Source of the DNA: an uncultured Bacteriovoracaceae bacterium
GTDB taxonomy: Bacteria; Bdellovibrionota; Bacteriovoracia; Bacteriovoracales; Bacteriovoracaceae
NCBI GenBank assembly: GCA_938034385.1
Contig: CALHLC010000013.1
Span: 56,309-120,308, forward strand
Direction of reading: 5' to 3'
DNA: 64,000 nucleotides
How positions within the stretch are numbered: position 1 is the first letter of the stretch; the number at the start of each line of letters is the position of its first letter. Below are positions 44,056 to 53,018 of the stretch, piece by piece. The notes under the pieces were generated by a model that did no database searches, was not told the DNA's origin, and was given only the letters and a program-made list of their open reading frames with translations. A program made the position numbers and the translations under genes.

Positions 44056-44659
44056 ATGAAACTAATCCTTATCATTTGTTTAAGTTTTTCATGTCTAGTT
44101 TTTTCAGAAAACTGTAAAAAACATTTTGCGGATAGAGATTATCTTAAGTGGTCTACTTTGCATGATATGAAGCTAGAGTCTTATGATATTTCTTTGCCCA
44201 GAGGACATAAGTTGAAGATAGATAACCAAGAATATGAAGTTTTGAAAACTTTAGGTGCTGGGTATGAGGGAACAGTTTTTTTGGTTAAAGATAAAAATAA
44301 AAAAAAAATACGCATTAAAAATGTTTAGAAATAAAAAAAGATATGAAACAAATTTAGAACTTTTAGATTCTTTAGAAGAAAATGGGTTTAGAGTTCCTCG
44401 AATTTTCCAAACTCAAGACAAACAAATTCTCATGGAATATACAAAAGGTATATTAGTAAGCAAGATTTTCGAACACTTTAAAGATCTCAAATTAGCAGAA
44501 TCTGAAATGCTTCAAATCAAAGACGATTTTATTGAATTCCAGAGAGAATTTAAGAGAGCAAGGAAACTAGATTCAAATTTGAAAAAAGCAACTTGTCATA
44601 GTGTAAATGTACTTTATAACTTTGAAGAAAATACATTTATAATAATTGATCCTAGATAG
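44056..44659 (+). pseudogene. Exported kinase-like gene with a frameshift at A10
   Basis: Two overlapping frames make one protein if one base is removed in the run of ten A at 44299-44308. The first part has a signal peptide (KLILIICLSFSCLVFS) and the glycine-rich loop of a kinase fold (TLGAGYEGTVFLVKDKN). The second part then continues KKYALKMFRNKKR, giving the ATP-binding Lys, and ends with TFIIIDPR, like the DFG-type strand. As read, the first frame stops at 44326-44328. RNA polymerase slippage on A10 could restore about 200 residues; otherwise it is a pseudogene. The C-terminal lobe seems short. An exported kinase is unusual. Confidence 0.6.
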
Positions 44660-44682
44660 ATTTAAAGATCACAAGAGAATTT

Positions 44683-45939
44683 TTACACCATTAGACTACG
44701 TAAATAATTAATCCTATCTGTTGCGGGTGGGTGAGAGTGATATACCTTAGAATATAATGGGTCAGGAGTTAAGGTATTTGCATTCTCCTTATAAAGACTT
44801 ACTAAAGCAGTTATCAAGTCCTCAGCGTTCGAATTATTGGCCGCAAATGCATCTGCTTCATACTCATGTTTTCTCGACATAATGGAGAACATTGGTGTTA
44901 AGAAAAATGTGTATAGAGGGGAGACAAGCATAAAAAGTAGTATTGCCATATAAGATGATTGATTTGTTACGAAATGACCGTTAAAAAACTCTGGTGAATT
45001 ATAACAATAACCTAAAATAAAAAACCCAATTAAAGAGCTGACAGAAGAAACGATTAACATTTTTACAATATGTTTATGTTTGAAGTGACCTAGTTCATGA
45101 GCAAGCACTGCTTCAACTTCATTGGTGCTTAGAGATTTTAAAATTGTATCAAAAAAGACTATTCGTTTTGTTTTCCCAAAGCCTGTAAAGTAGGCATTAC
45201 CATGCGAACTTCTTCTGGAAGCATCCATCACAAATAATCCACTATGAGCAAAGCCAGTTTTTTGAAGAAGCTTTTCAATTGTTGATTTTAAATCAGAGTT
45301 TTCTAGCGGGGAGAATTTATTAAAGATTGGTGCAATAAATGTAGGGTAGATGAGAATCATTAGAAACTGGAAGCTCATCATGAAAATCCAAGCATATAGC
45401 CACCAATAAGTACCAAGTTTTTCAACGATGTTGAGTAAAGCATATAAAAAAGGCATTCCTATCAGGGCAGAAAGAGCTAATTGTTTGAAGAAGTCTGTAA
45501 CAAAAAGAGAAGGAGTTGTTTTGTTGAAACCAAATTTTTCTTCTAATACAAAAGTAGAATAAATTTTTTGTGGGATACCAATGACTAAGTTGATAGCAAA
45601 AAATATTCCAAACATAACAAGTCCACGAGTAATTTCTACTTCAAAGTTTGCTCGTACCCAAAGATCTAGCTTATCTAGATAACCCAATGGAAGCCAAACC
45701 ACAAAAGCTACTAATCCTATAAACATTGTGATGTTAGAAAAAGCTGATTTTGCAATGGTGTATTTAGCTGCTTTTTGATGTTCAGGAAGAGTAATACTAT
45801 TCTTAAAATCTTCAGGCACAGCTTTCATATGAGCTTTGACATGTTGAACTTGTCTATAGCTTAGGTAATATTCAAAAAGAGTCTTCAGTGTAAATAAGAC
45901 AAAGAATAAAATAGTAAAAATTTTAATAAGGTTCATCAC
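44683..45939 (-). CDS. M48-family zinc metalloprotease, Ste24/CAAX type
   Basis: This is a 418-residue inner-membrane protein with about seven helices. The zinc motif HELGHFKHKH lies in AVLAHELGHFKHKHIV, and the third ligand is in the KHEYEADAFAANN segment. Conserved FTGFGKTKRIVFFDTIL and SHPPATDRINYL match Ste24-like peptidases. In bacteria these proteases act on membrane proteins; there is no prenylation known here. It is transcribed alone and diverges from the MBL gene. Confidence 0.9.
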   Translation of the reverse strand: MMNLIKIFTILFFVLFTLKTLFEYYLSYRQVQHVKAHMKAVPEDFKNSITLPEHQKAAKYTIAKSAFSNITMFIGLVAFVVWLPLGYLDKLDLWVRANFEVEITRGLVMFGIFFAINLVIGIPQKIYSTFVLEEKFGFNKTTPSLFVTDFFKQLALSALIGMPFLYALLNIVEKLGTYWWLYAWIFMMSFQFLMILIYPTFIAPIFNKFSPLENSDLKSTIEKLLQKTGFAHSGLFVMDASRRSSHGNAYFTGFGKTKRIVFFDTILKSLSTNEVEAVLAHELGHFKHKHIVKMLIVSSVSSLIGFFILGYCYNSPEFFNGHFVTNQSSYMAILLFMLVSPLYTFFLTPMFSIMSRKHEYEADAFAANNSNAEDLITALVSLYKENANTLTPDPLYSKVYHSHPPATDRINYLRSLMV

Positions 45940-45981
45940 TTCTCCATAGCAAATTGCTGTTTTATTTTATAAAATCCTTTC

Positions 45982-46683
45982 ATGATCGTCGAACAAATAG
46001 ATGTTGGTAATAGACTTAAAAATTTCACTTATGTGATCTCTCATGAAAGTGATGCTTGGGTTCTAGATCCTTTTGATGCGTCGCAAGTCCTTAATTACTT
46101 AAAAGCCAATAATCTTCGTTTAAAAATGATTGTAAATACTCATGATCATTTTGATCATATCAAAGGTAATGACGAGCTTGTTCAAAGGACCCAATGTAGT
46201 GTTTATGATTATTTAAATCCAACAGAGATTCATATAGATTCAGGATTAGTCTTAAAACCGATACGAACCCCTGGTCATACTATGGACCATGTTTCTTATA
46301 GATTACAAAGAAATGGAGATGATAAGGCCTTTTTCTCGGGTGATCTAATGTTTCACTTATCAGTTGGGAATACGAAGCATGGCGGAGAAGTTGGTGCATT
46401 ATTTGAATCTATAGAGAAAGTTAAAAGTGAGATTAACCCTCGAGCTATTTTTTATCCAGGCCATAAATATTTAAATGCCAATCATCTTTTCTCAGAATCT
46501 ATTTATGAACAGACAAGGCAATTAAATGAACATGTACTTTTTGAAGATGAATTGAATCATTCATTGTTTTTAAATACACATAATGATGAATTGAGAGAAA
46601 AAATTTCATCTTTAAAGAAAGTTAAATTAAGTAATTCAAGAGAGTTTTTTATTTATTTACGAAATCAACGAGATGTTTTTTAG
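45982..46683 (+). CDS. Metallo-beta-lactamase-fold hydrolase, glyoxalase II-like
   Basis: This 233-residue cytosolic enzyme has the signature THDHFDHIKG (HxHxDH), then PGHTMDHVSY, FSGDLMFH and PGHKY, the metal ligands of the glyoxalase II/hydroxyacylglutathione hydrolase group. The protein is about 20 residues shorter than E. coli GloB. A thioester hydrolase for S-lactoylglutathione or a persulfide-type substrate is possible. The bcp gene follows 8 bases later, so an oxidative or carbonyl stress role is plausible. Confidence 0.83.
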   Translation: MIVEQIDVGNRLKNFTYVISHESDAWVLDPFDASQVLNYLKANNLRLKMIVNTHDHFDHIKGNDELVQRTQCSVYDYLNPTEIHIDSGLVLKPIRTPGHTMDHVSYRLQRNGDDKAFFSGDLMFHLSVGNTKHGGEVGALFESIEKVKSEINPRAIFYPGHKYLNANHLFSESIYEQTRQLNEHVLFEDELNHSLFLNTHNDELREKISSLKKVKLSNSREFFIYLRNQRDVF

Positions 46684-46691
46684 GAGTTATT

Positions 46692-47165
46692 ATGAAGCAA
46701 CCTGAAGTTGGGAAGTCAGCACCCAAGTTTACTTTAAAAAATCAAAAGGGAAAAAGCATTGCTCTTAAAGATTATGCTGGAAAGAAAAATGTAGTGGTGT
46801 ATTTCTACCCAAAAGCCATGACTCCTGGTTGTACAGTTCAAGCATGTGCAATAAGAGATAATAAGAAAAAATTTTCAAGTTTAAAAACAGTGGTTTTAGG
46901 AATTAGTCCTGACTCAGTGGAGAGGCTAGAAAAATTTGAAACTAAGCAAGAGTTAAACTTTGACCTTTTATCTGATCCAGAACATAAAATTGCCGACAAA
47001 TACGGAGTTTGGGGTGAGAAAAAATTTATGGGTAAGATCTATGACGGAATTCACCGCATGACTTTTATTATAGGAAAAGATGGTAAAATAAAGCATGTTA
47101 TGAAAAAAGTACGAACCAAAACTCATGATCAGGAAGTAATGGATTTCATTAAGAAAAATCTATGA
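46692..47165 (+). CDS. bcp: Thioredoxin-dependent thiol peroxidase (Bcp-type peroxiredoxin)
   Basis: This is a 157-residue cytosolic peroxiredoxin. The peroxidatic cysteine is Cys47 in MTPGCTVQAC and the resolving one is Cys52, the classic 5-residue Bcp spacing. The APKFTLKNQKGK start and the SDPEHKIADKYGVWGEKKFMG segment are also typical. It reduces hydroperoxides using thioredoxin. It follows the MBL gene, and its stop overlaps the ATG of the next gene (ATGA). Confidence 0.93.
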   Translation: MKQPEVGKSAPKFTLKNQKGKSIALKDYAGKKNVVVYFYPKAMTPGCTVQACAIRDNKKKFSSLKTVVLGISPDSVERLEKFETKQELNFDLLSDPEHKIADKYGVWGEKKFMGKIYDGIHRMTFIIGKDGKIKHVMKKVRTKTHDQEVMDFIKKNL

Positions 47166-48196
47166 TCAATAGAGGGATTTTTGTTTTGTTACTTTCTTCT
47201 TGTACTGTCTTTGAAACAGAGTACAGCTCAATTGATAGAGTAATAGCATCTAGCAAAAAGTCCAAATGTAAGCATTATGTTTCTGGTAAGCAAAAAGAGA
47301 ATGACAAGGCAGTAGGTCTTAAAAAACAATCACGTTCTCAAATACTGAAAAAGAAAGCAGAGGAAATTTACCAAAAGCAGGTTGAAAGATTAGAGAAGGT
47401 TATACATACAAGTGGCTTCGAAAACTATAAAAGCTTTCTTAAATTTATTAAAAAAAATAAAAATGAAATTGGAGAGAATTTAATTGATATTGTACTGAAT
47501 GAGAAATTAGAAATTTCGATGAGAGTACCGAGGCAATATCGTGAAGATGTTTCCCAGTCAGGGTTTCTAAATCAACACCAGACAGGGAGCTCTAGGGGAG
47601 CTTTTTCTCCGAAAAGAAGAAGTAAGGCCGAGTCAAGGGCAACTGGAATAGAACTAAAAGAGTATAATAAACTTGATAATAATTTAAAGCCTAAGTATTG
47701 TTATATAAAACCTAGCAATGATCTTAATATGAAATATTACTCTGATGATGTCTCCCAGTATGGAGATGACATATATGTTTTTAAGAAAAGAAAGGTAAAG
47801 AAAAGATTATTTTGGACAGCTGGGGATAGCCTTGCTTTTAACATGTATAACACCAAGAAGTATGGAAAGTTCTGGAATTCAATGACTATTCCTTGGGAGT
47901 TTAAAGCTTTCATAATCCCTTTCTTAGAAAAAAGCGCCAAGACAAATGAGTTTGAGCTTACAAGTTCTTTTAACAAAGATTTATTTCCACAACTGAAACA
48001 AGATGAAAAACTTCAGCTGAATCCAAAATATTGGGAAGCTCAGATCTGGGGAGTATTAAATTTCAAAGATGTCGAAAAATTTATTTTTACTCAAAATAAA
48101 CCTTCCGGAGAATTTCTTAAATCGTTAATAAAGAATAAAGTTGAAATTTTTGACGGGCGTAATTTTTCTGGTAAATATCGAAGGTGGATACCATAA
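47162..48196 (+). CDS. Hypothetical lipoprotein
   Basis: This is a 344-residue protein with a short lipoprotein signal (INRGIFVLLLSSC), Cys14 being the likely anchor. The middle (70-130) is lysine-rich and helical, and the C-terminal half holds mixed alpha/beta segments (RLFWTAGDSLAFNMYNTKKYG). No family was recognised. The start overlaps the bcp stop by four bases. It converges with the small DUF4911-like gene. Confidence 0.5.
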   Translation: MINRGIFVLLLSSCTVFETEYSSIDRVIASSKKSKCKHYVSGKQKENDKAVGLKKQSRSQILKKKAEEIYQKQVERLEKVIHTSGFENYKSFLKFIKKNKNEIGENLIDIVLNEKLEISMRVPRQYREDVSQSGFLNQHQTGSSRGAFSPKRRSKAESRATGIELKEYNKLDNNLKPKYCYIKPSNDLNMKYYSDDVSQYGDDIYVFKKRKVKKRLFWTAGDSLAFNMYNTKKYGKFWNSMTIPWEFKAFIIPFLEKSAKTNEFELTSSFNKDLFPQLKQDEKLQLNPKYWEAQIWGVLNFKDVEKFIFTQNKPSGEFLKSLIKNKVEIFDGRNFSGKYRRWIP

Positions 48197-48207
48197 ATTT
48201 CGATGAT

Positions 48208-48456
48208 TTAGCTTAAGTACTCAATTGGGAAGTTCTCTGATAATTTATTTAAGATTCCCATCACTGCATCATGGAACTCTGGAGTGTGATTAAGTTCCAC
48301 ATCTCTATAGGGCATTCCAGCAGATTCTTCTTTAGTAGAGTAAAACGCAACCCCCTCACTGGCCTCAAAGATAAAGTATACAAAGCTTGAATGTTCCTTA
48401 AGAACTCTTATGGTGGTTGTCATTAGAGCGTTTTGCTCGGTCTTTTGGGTCGTCAT
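48208..48456 (-). CDS. Small DUF4911-like protein
   Basis: This 82-residue soluble protein has the pattern TTIRVLKEHSSFVYFIFEASEG followed by FYSTKEESAGMPYRDVEL and a helical end. It resembles the DUF4911 group of small deltaproteobacterial proteins, which I recall without being able to search. Its function is unknown. It is transcribed divergently from the LysM gene and could be regulated together with it. Confidence 0.6.
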   Translation of the reverse strand: MTTQKTEQNALMTTTIRVLKEHSSFVYFIFEASEGVAFYSTKEESAGMPYRDVELNHTPEFHDAVMGILNKLSENFPIEYLS

Positions 48457-48540
48457 AAATTGACTTCTCTCCTACATCTCATACAATTAAATAGAGGCAA
48501 ATATTTAAGTATTTATAGGAGTCATGGAGGACTAAATCAA

Positions 48541-50433
48541 GTGAATAAGATACTTCTATTATCAATCTTATTATTTTTTAATGCACTTGCTCAGGATGAC
48601 TTTCCGGATGATTTTGATATTCCAGATGAGCAAAATCTTCAAGACTTTCAAGGAACAGATATTCAGACAAATTTTGATACAGGACCACAAGAAGGTGAAC
48701 TCGTTCAACTTGCTTCCAAGCTTTCTTATAAGTTATCTGATTCCGAGTGGGAAAATATTAAATCAAATGTAAATGTAACATCCACTTATACAGTTCAACC
48801 TGGTGATTGGTTATTTAAAATTTCTCAACAATTATTCGGAACAGGTCATTATTATCCAAAAATCTGGGCATTGAATCCATCTATTACTAATCCTCATAAG
48901 ATTGAACCGGGAATGGTTTTAGTTTTTGACTCTAGTGCAAGTGGAGCAACAATGAGTCTAGGTGGTGGAGGGGTAGGAACACCTGCTGCACCAGTGATCA
49001 CTGATGGGGGGGGAGCTTATTCTTCATGGCAAAAAGAAAAACAGGCCCTTTTAGCTCAAGGGGTTCAAGTTGATTACGCATCTCCTGAAATGCAAGAGAT
49101 TGTTGAAGGTTCTTATGAGCAAGGGAATAGATCTTATAGAGGATATGTTCCACCAGATTATTCTTATATGTTACCAAAGAGTAAAGAAGAAGTGGCTGAG
49201 GGAGGAATTTCTGAGGCTCCTATTACTGGAGGCTTCAAACAAGGATATTCAATTAATACCTTTGTGGCTGACACGGAGGTTCAAGAGTTAGGTGAGATTA
49301 GTGATGGTATTAATGAATCAAGGCTTTTTAGTAATCACGATACAGTTTTTATTCGCTTCGAAGAAGGTAATCAGCAAAGAGGAGACACCTTCTCAATTTT
49401 TCGAACCTTAAAAAAATTACGAGGAGAGCGTGGAGATAGATCAGGATATAAAACTATTATCCTTGCTCACGCTAAATTGGTTAAAAAGATCGAAGATAAG
49501 TGGCAGGCAAGAATTTATAATATTACACATGATGTTCAAAGAGGAGATAAGATCACGCAATATACTCCTAAGATTAAAAAGATTAGAAAACTTTATACAA
49601 ATCAAAAAATAGAAGCATTTGTGATTGATACCTACAATGATGAAAGAATGCATTTAACTCTTGGAGATATTATTTATCTGGATAGAGGTAGAAGTGATGG
49701 AGTGAAGATAGGGTATACATTTGGAGTTTTTGATAATGTAGACTTAAATACCAGAAAAGAAATTACTGATTCACCAACTTATTTAAAAGGACAAGCCGTA
49801 GTTATAGGCCTTACTGATGGATTTAGTACTGCCTTAGTCACTAGAGGCTCTTTTCCTATTTCTCGTTATGATAAAGCTTTTACTTTGTCTGAGAAGTATA
49901 GGTCCACCAAAGATAACTTTACCTCAGATAGGGAAGTCTATCAGGGTGATGAAGACTTTGAGGAAGATTTTAGAGATGGAAATAATGATGATAACTTTGA
50001 TGATGAGTTAGGCGGCAAAGAGATGGATGAAGACTTTGATTTACAAGATCAAGAAGTTGATGGTGATGGAGTCAATGATGATGGTGTTGATTTTGAAGGA
50101 CTAGAGGCTGAGCTTGGAGATATAGACGATTTAGCAAATGGTGGAGGTGAAACTCCAGTAGATATCGATGGAGCAACTGACGCCGAGTTTAATGAAGGAG
50201 CCATTGATGATGGCTTTGAAGGGCAAGCACCAATTCCAGATGATCAATTTCAAGGTGGAATTCAAGGAGCTGACCAAGAAGTTATGTCAGAAGACTTAGA
50301 ACAAATTGAAGATCAAGAAGGTAAGAAATATCTAGACGAAGATCTCAATGAACAAGAAAATCCATATGGGTTAACTGAGAGTGATCTTGAAGAAGTCGAT
50401 GAACTTTTAAACTTTGATTCTATAGAAGAATAA
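48541..50433 (+). CDS. Exported LysM-domain protein with acidic C-terminal tail
   Basis: From GTG 48541 the protein has 630 residues and a signal peptide (KILLLSILLFFNALAQD); GGAGG lies at 48526-48530. One LysM domain (TYTVQPGDWLFKISQQLFG, then IWALNPSITNPHKIEPGMVL) at about 80-130 binds peptidoglycan. The rest is unrecognised, and the last 180 residues are mostly Asp, Glu and Gly (DDDNFDDELGG and similar), a possible calcium-binding or spacer tail. A G8 tract lies in frame at 49006-49013. The gene is followed 1 base later by the DUF368 gene. Confidence 0.75.
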   Translation: MNKILLLSILLFFNALAQDDFPDDFDIPDEQNLQDFQGTDIQTNFDTGPQEGELVQLASKLSYKLSDSEWENIKSNVNVTSTYTVQPGDWLFKISQQLFGTGHYYPKIWALNPSITNPHKIEPGMVLVFDSSASGATMSLGGGGVGTPAAPVITDGGGAYSSWQKEKQALLAQGVQVDYASPEMQEIVEGSYEQGNRSYRGYVPPDYSYMLPKSKEEVAEGGISEAPITGGFKQGYSINTFVADTEVQELGEISDGINESRLFSNHDTVFIRFEEGNQQRGDTFSIFRTLKKLRGERGDRSGYKTIILAHAKLVKKIEDKWQARIYNITHDVQRGDKITQYTPKIKKIRKLYTNQKIEAFVIDTYNDERMHLTLGDIIYLDRGRSDGVKIGYTFGVFDNVDLNTRKEITDSPTYLKGQAVVIGLTDGFSTALVTRGSFPISRYDKAFTLSEKYRSTKDNFTSDREVYQGDEDFEEDFRDGNNDDNFDDELGGKEMDEDFDLQDQEVDGDGVNDDGVDFEGLEAELGDIDDLANGGGETPVDIDGATDAEFNEGAIDDGFEGQAPIPDDQFQGGIQGADQEVMSEDLEQIEDQEGKKYLDEDLNEQENPYGLTESDLEEVDELLNFDSIEE

Positions 50434-50434
50434 T

Positions 50435-51292
50435 ATGTTGAAATTAATGCTAAAAGGTTTTTTAATGGGAGCGGCTGATTTAGTTCCTGGAATATCGGGT
50501 GGAACAGTTGCACTTATTACTGGTATCTATGCTGAGTTTGTGTCGACTATAGGTTCAGTGTCTATTAAGGATTTACTTCGTTTGAGATTTAAGAGCTTCT
50601 ATAAGTCCTTAAACCCCTCTTTTATATTTCCATTAGGTGCTGGGATTTTAGTTGGAATACTATCTCTTAGTAGAGTGATGAAGTTATTATTAAGTGAATA
50701 CCCTCTTTATACATGGGCGGTATTTTTTGTTTTAGTTTTAACGAGTACGATTTTATTTTTAATAAAACGTAGGTGGTTAAAAGTAGAGAATATGTTTTTA
50801 TTATTCTTAGGAGTCTTAGCTGGATTTTTAGTAACAAAGATCAATATCGCTTTTCCTCAGAATTTATTTTTTACATTTTTAGCTGGATTTGTTGGATCGT
50901 TTGCCATGATATTACCAGGAATCAGTGGGTCGTTTATTTTATTAATTATTGGATATTATGAAGTTATTTTAGATGCTCTTCATGCACTCAAGACATTTGA
51001 TGGATTTATGACTATCGCTATTTTTGGTATTGGTTTTGGAGTAGGCATATTAGCATTTTCTAGGTTTTTAAAGGTTCTTTTAAGGACTAGAGAGCGAGAA
51101 GTTCTTTTGATCTTCCTAGGTCTTGTTTTAGGAGCATGCAGGGTTTTATGGCCATTTGGGCAAGGAAGAGCGGCTTCAATTATTCCAGATTTTAGTAATA
51201 ATCAACATTTGATGATCATTTTTCTAATGATTTCCTTAACAATAAGTATTATAGTTTTGAATAAATTTATATCTAAGATAGATTTAAAATAA
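50435..51292 (+). CDS. DUF368 membrane protein (undecaprenyl-phosphate carrier transporter, PopT type)
   Basis: This is a 285-residue inner-membrane protein with about eight helices. The hallmark FLMGAADLVPGISGGTVALITGIY at the start and the second, inverted copy GFVGSFAMILPGISGSFILLIIGYY are unmistakable DUF368 marks. DUF368 (PopT) was reported to recycle undecaprenyl phosphate to the inner leaflet for peptidoglycan and O-antigen synthesis. It follows the LysM gene by 1 base, so both may serve cell-wall growth. The tRNA region begins about 10 bases after its stop. Confidence 0.87.
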   Translation: MLKLMLKGFLMGAADLVPGISGGTVALITGIYAEFVSTIGSVSIKDLLRLRFKSFYKSLNPSFIFPLGAGILVGILSLSRVMKLLLSEYPLYTWAVFFVLVLTSTILFLIKRRWLKVENMFLLFLGVLAGFLVTKINIAFPQNLFFTFLAGFVGSFAMILPGISGSFILLIIGYYEVILDALHALKTFDGFMTIAIFGIGFGVGILAFSRFLKVLLRTREREVLLIFLGLVLGACRVLWPFGQGRAASIIPDFSNNQHLMIIFLMISLTISIIVLNKFISKIDLK

Positions 51293-51302
51293 TTAAAGTA
51301 TT

Positions 51303-51341
51303 GCGGCGTTAGCTCAGCTGGATAGAGTAGTTGGCTTCGAA
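51303..51341 (+). repeat. Truncated copy of tRNA-Arg 5' half (att-site remnant)
   Basis: These 39 bases are identical to the 5' half of the intact tRNA gene at 51432-51470, up to the anticodon loop TTCGAA. After that the sequence diverges and no matching acceptor end follows. TTGGCTTCGAAGCTAA (51331-51346) is a near-perfect inverted repeat, as tyrosine-recombinase core sites are. It is not a functional tRNA. A -10-like TAAAAT at 51285-51290 could be the original tRNA promoter. Confidence 0.75.
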
Positions 51342-51431
51342 GCTAATGGTCGCGGTTGTAACATGTTGATATGATTGAAGAATTTCGGGGTGGAAAAGGA
51401 CAGACAGTAGATTTGACAGTAAGAAAAATAA

Positions 51432-51508
51432 GCGGCGTTAGCTCAGCTGGATAGAGTAGTTGGCTTCGAACCAATTGGTCGGGAGTTCGAATCTCTCACG
51501 CCGCGCCA
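51432..51508 (+). tRNA. tRNA-Arg (anticodon TCG)
   Basis: The cloverleaf folds cleanly: acceptor GCGGCGT/ACGCCGC, D-arm GCTC...GAGT, anticodon arm GTTGG-CTTCGAA-CCAAT with loop anticodon TCG, and T-arm GGGAG-TTCGAAT-CTCTC. The 3' end CCA is encoded at 51506-51508. Anticodon TCG reads CGA-type arginine codons. A TTGACA lies only 14-19 bases upstream, so its promoter is probably the one in front of the truncated copy. It carries the integration site of the conjugative element. Confidence 0.95.
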
Positions 51509-51519
51509 GTAATAAATAA

Positions 51520-51547
51520 AAGGGTCTTCTATAAAGACCCTTTTTTT
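51520..51547 (+). terminator. Intrinsic terminator after tRNA-Arg
   Basis: AAGGGTCTT (51520-51528) pairs with AAGACCCTT (51534-51542) around a 5-base loop. A run of T follows to 51547. Confidence 0.9.
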
Positions 51548-51599
51548 ATTCCTAATTATCTTTCTAAGGAGTCAAACCCTCTGTAAACAAACTCAGTTA

Positions 51600-53009
51600 T
51601 TAAGCTGATTTCTCTTCATTACTACGGTCAATTTCAAGCAAATAAAGCTTTCTTCTAAGTGAAGAAATTTCATCATTAAGACTCACCACAATATTGTCGA
51701 ATCCTGCGCTATAGTGCTCTTGATTTACTCGAACACCATGGCCTAGATTTTTACTTCTCTCAACATCTCCGATTTTGTTTACATGTCTATCAAACTCATT
51801 TTTAAATCTTCTTAAGTCATGAAGACAATTTTTGTTGAACCCTTTGTAGTCAAGGCCAGCTTTCTTAAGAAGCGAAGTCCAAGAACTTTTGATACTATTT
51901 GGCCTACACCATCGACAATCTTCCTTATTAAAATTTTTCCTATAATCTTTTGAGACAAAGATAAAATTTGCAGGGTAAGGAGTATTATCTTTCGGTATAT
52001 AACCAAAAGCCTCTCGTTTTGGAATCGATTTAATAATTTCTATTGCTCGATTCGTAAGAATAACCTTTCTTGTACGCCCGTGTTTAGGTGTAAAACCCAT
52101 ACCGTAAGGTGTCGGGCACAATGGTTTTTCAGTGATGAGCCAAGACTTGTTTCTAAAGTCTAAGTCATCCCATTCTACACATAAGGCTTCAAGATACCTT
52201 GCTCCAGTCTCAAGAATAAATTCAAAAAACTCCTTTATTGGAAACCCTTCTGGGTGTCTATAAGGAGCATTTAAAATAGAAACAACATCTTCAAAGCTAT
52301 AGCTTTTAGATCGTGTCCTTCTTGCGAGTGAAACTTTTATCGGTTCAACTTCTTTTGCGGGGTTAGTCGCAATTTTTTTGTTTTTGTACAATCTATTAAA
52401 AAGAGTTTTTAAAGTTTTAAAATAAGTTCTCGCTGTTGAAGGTGAAATTCCAGTAGCTTTTAGCTCTCTATCAATCTGAAATTCTTCTTCCTTTGTTTTT
52501 GCAAGCTTTTTCAAAGAATTATAATGTTCTTCTGCATCTGTTCTCATCTTTTTCATTTTTAAAAGATGATCCTTATATAAAAGGACATGTTTTTCCATGA
52601 TTTGTGAAAAAACTTTAATCTTCAACTCTTTCTCGAAAAATTGCTCTGCAATTTTTAAATGAAGTTTCTCAACTCTTTTAGTTCTTCTGTTTTTATAAGA
52701 ATCAGCTAAGTTATGAAACATTTCTACAGCATCAGCAAATTTCATATCTTGAAAACTACTTTTCTTTAAAATTCGATTGTACTCTTTTTTGGTGACAATA
52801 CCTTTTGCAAGTTCTTCTCTTTTTTTATTGGCCATTTTTTCAACAACATTTCTCATGTCCTTAGTGTATGACTTTGGAAGAGTTAAACTGGTAGGTATTA
52901 CTCCATGTTTCGCCGGAAGATCATACTCAAAAATCCACTTTTCTCGATCAGATCGGAAAAAGATTCTTAAGTTAGATCTATAGTTTACTGGTATATCAAC
53001 GTGGTGCAT
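51600..53009 (-). CDS. int: Tyrosine-family integrase of the conjugative element
   Basis: This is a 469-residue site-specific recombinase. The catalytic set is seen as GARYLEALCVEW (first Arg), HDLRRFK (HxxR), LGHGV (third histidine) and the YS end that holds the nucleophile tyrosine (EHYSAGF). The N-terminal part is a helical arm-type domain. It sits 90 bases from the tRNA 3' end and reads towards it. It is thought to catalyse integration and excision at the tRNA site. The neighbouring genes on its left side are host chromosome. Confidence 0.9.
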   Translation of the reverse strand: MHHVDIPVNYRSNLRIFFRSDREKWIFEYDLPAKHGVIPTSLTLPKSYTKDMRNVVEKMANKKREELAKGIVTKKEYNRILKKSSFQDMKFADAVEMFHNLADSYKNRRTKRVEKLHLKIAEQFFEKELKIKVFSQIMEKHVLLYKDHLLKMKKMRTDAEEHYNSLKKLAKTKEEEFQIDRELKATGISPSTARTYFKTLKTLFNRLYKNKKIATNPAKEVEPIKVSLARRTRSKSYSFEDVVSILNAPYRHPEGFPIKEFFEFILETGARYLEALCVEWDDLDFRNKSWLITEKPLCPTPYGMGFTPKHGRTRKVILTNRAIEIIKSIPKREAFGYIPKDNTPYPANFIFVSKDYRKNFNKEDCRWCRPNSIKSSWTSLLKKAGLDYKGFNKNCLHDLRRFKNEFDRHVNKIGDVERSKNLGHGVRVNQEHYSAGFDNIVVSLNDEISSLRRKLYLLEIDRSNEEKSA

Positions 53010-53018
53010 GTGTACTCC

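Noticed and set aside
51303..51508. Two tandem functional tRNA genes
   Set aside because: The first copy has no acceptor 3' strand or T-arm and does not fold; only the second is a complete tRNA.
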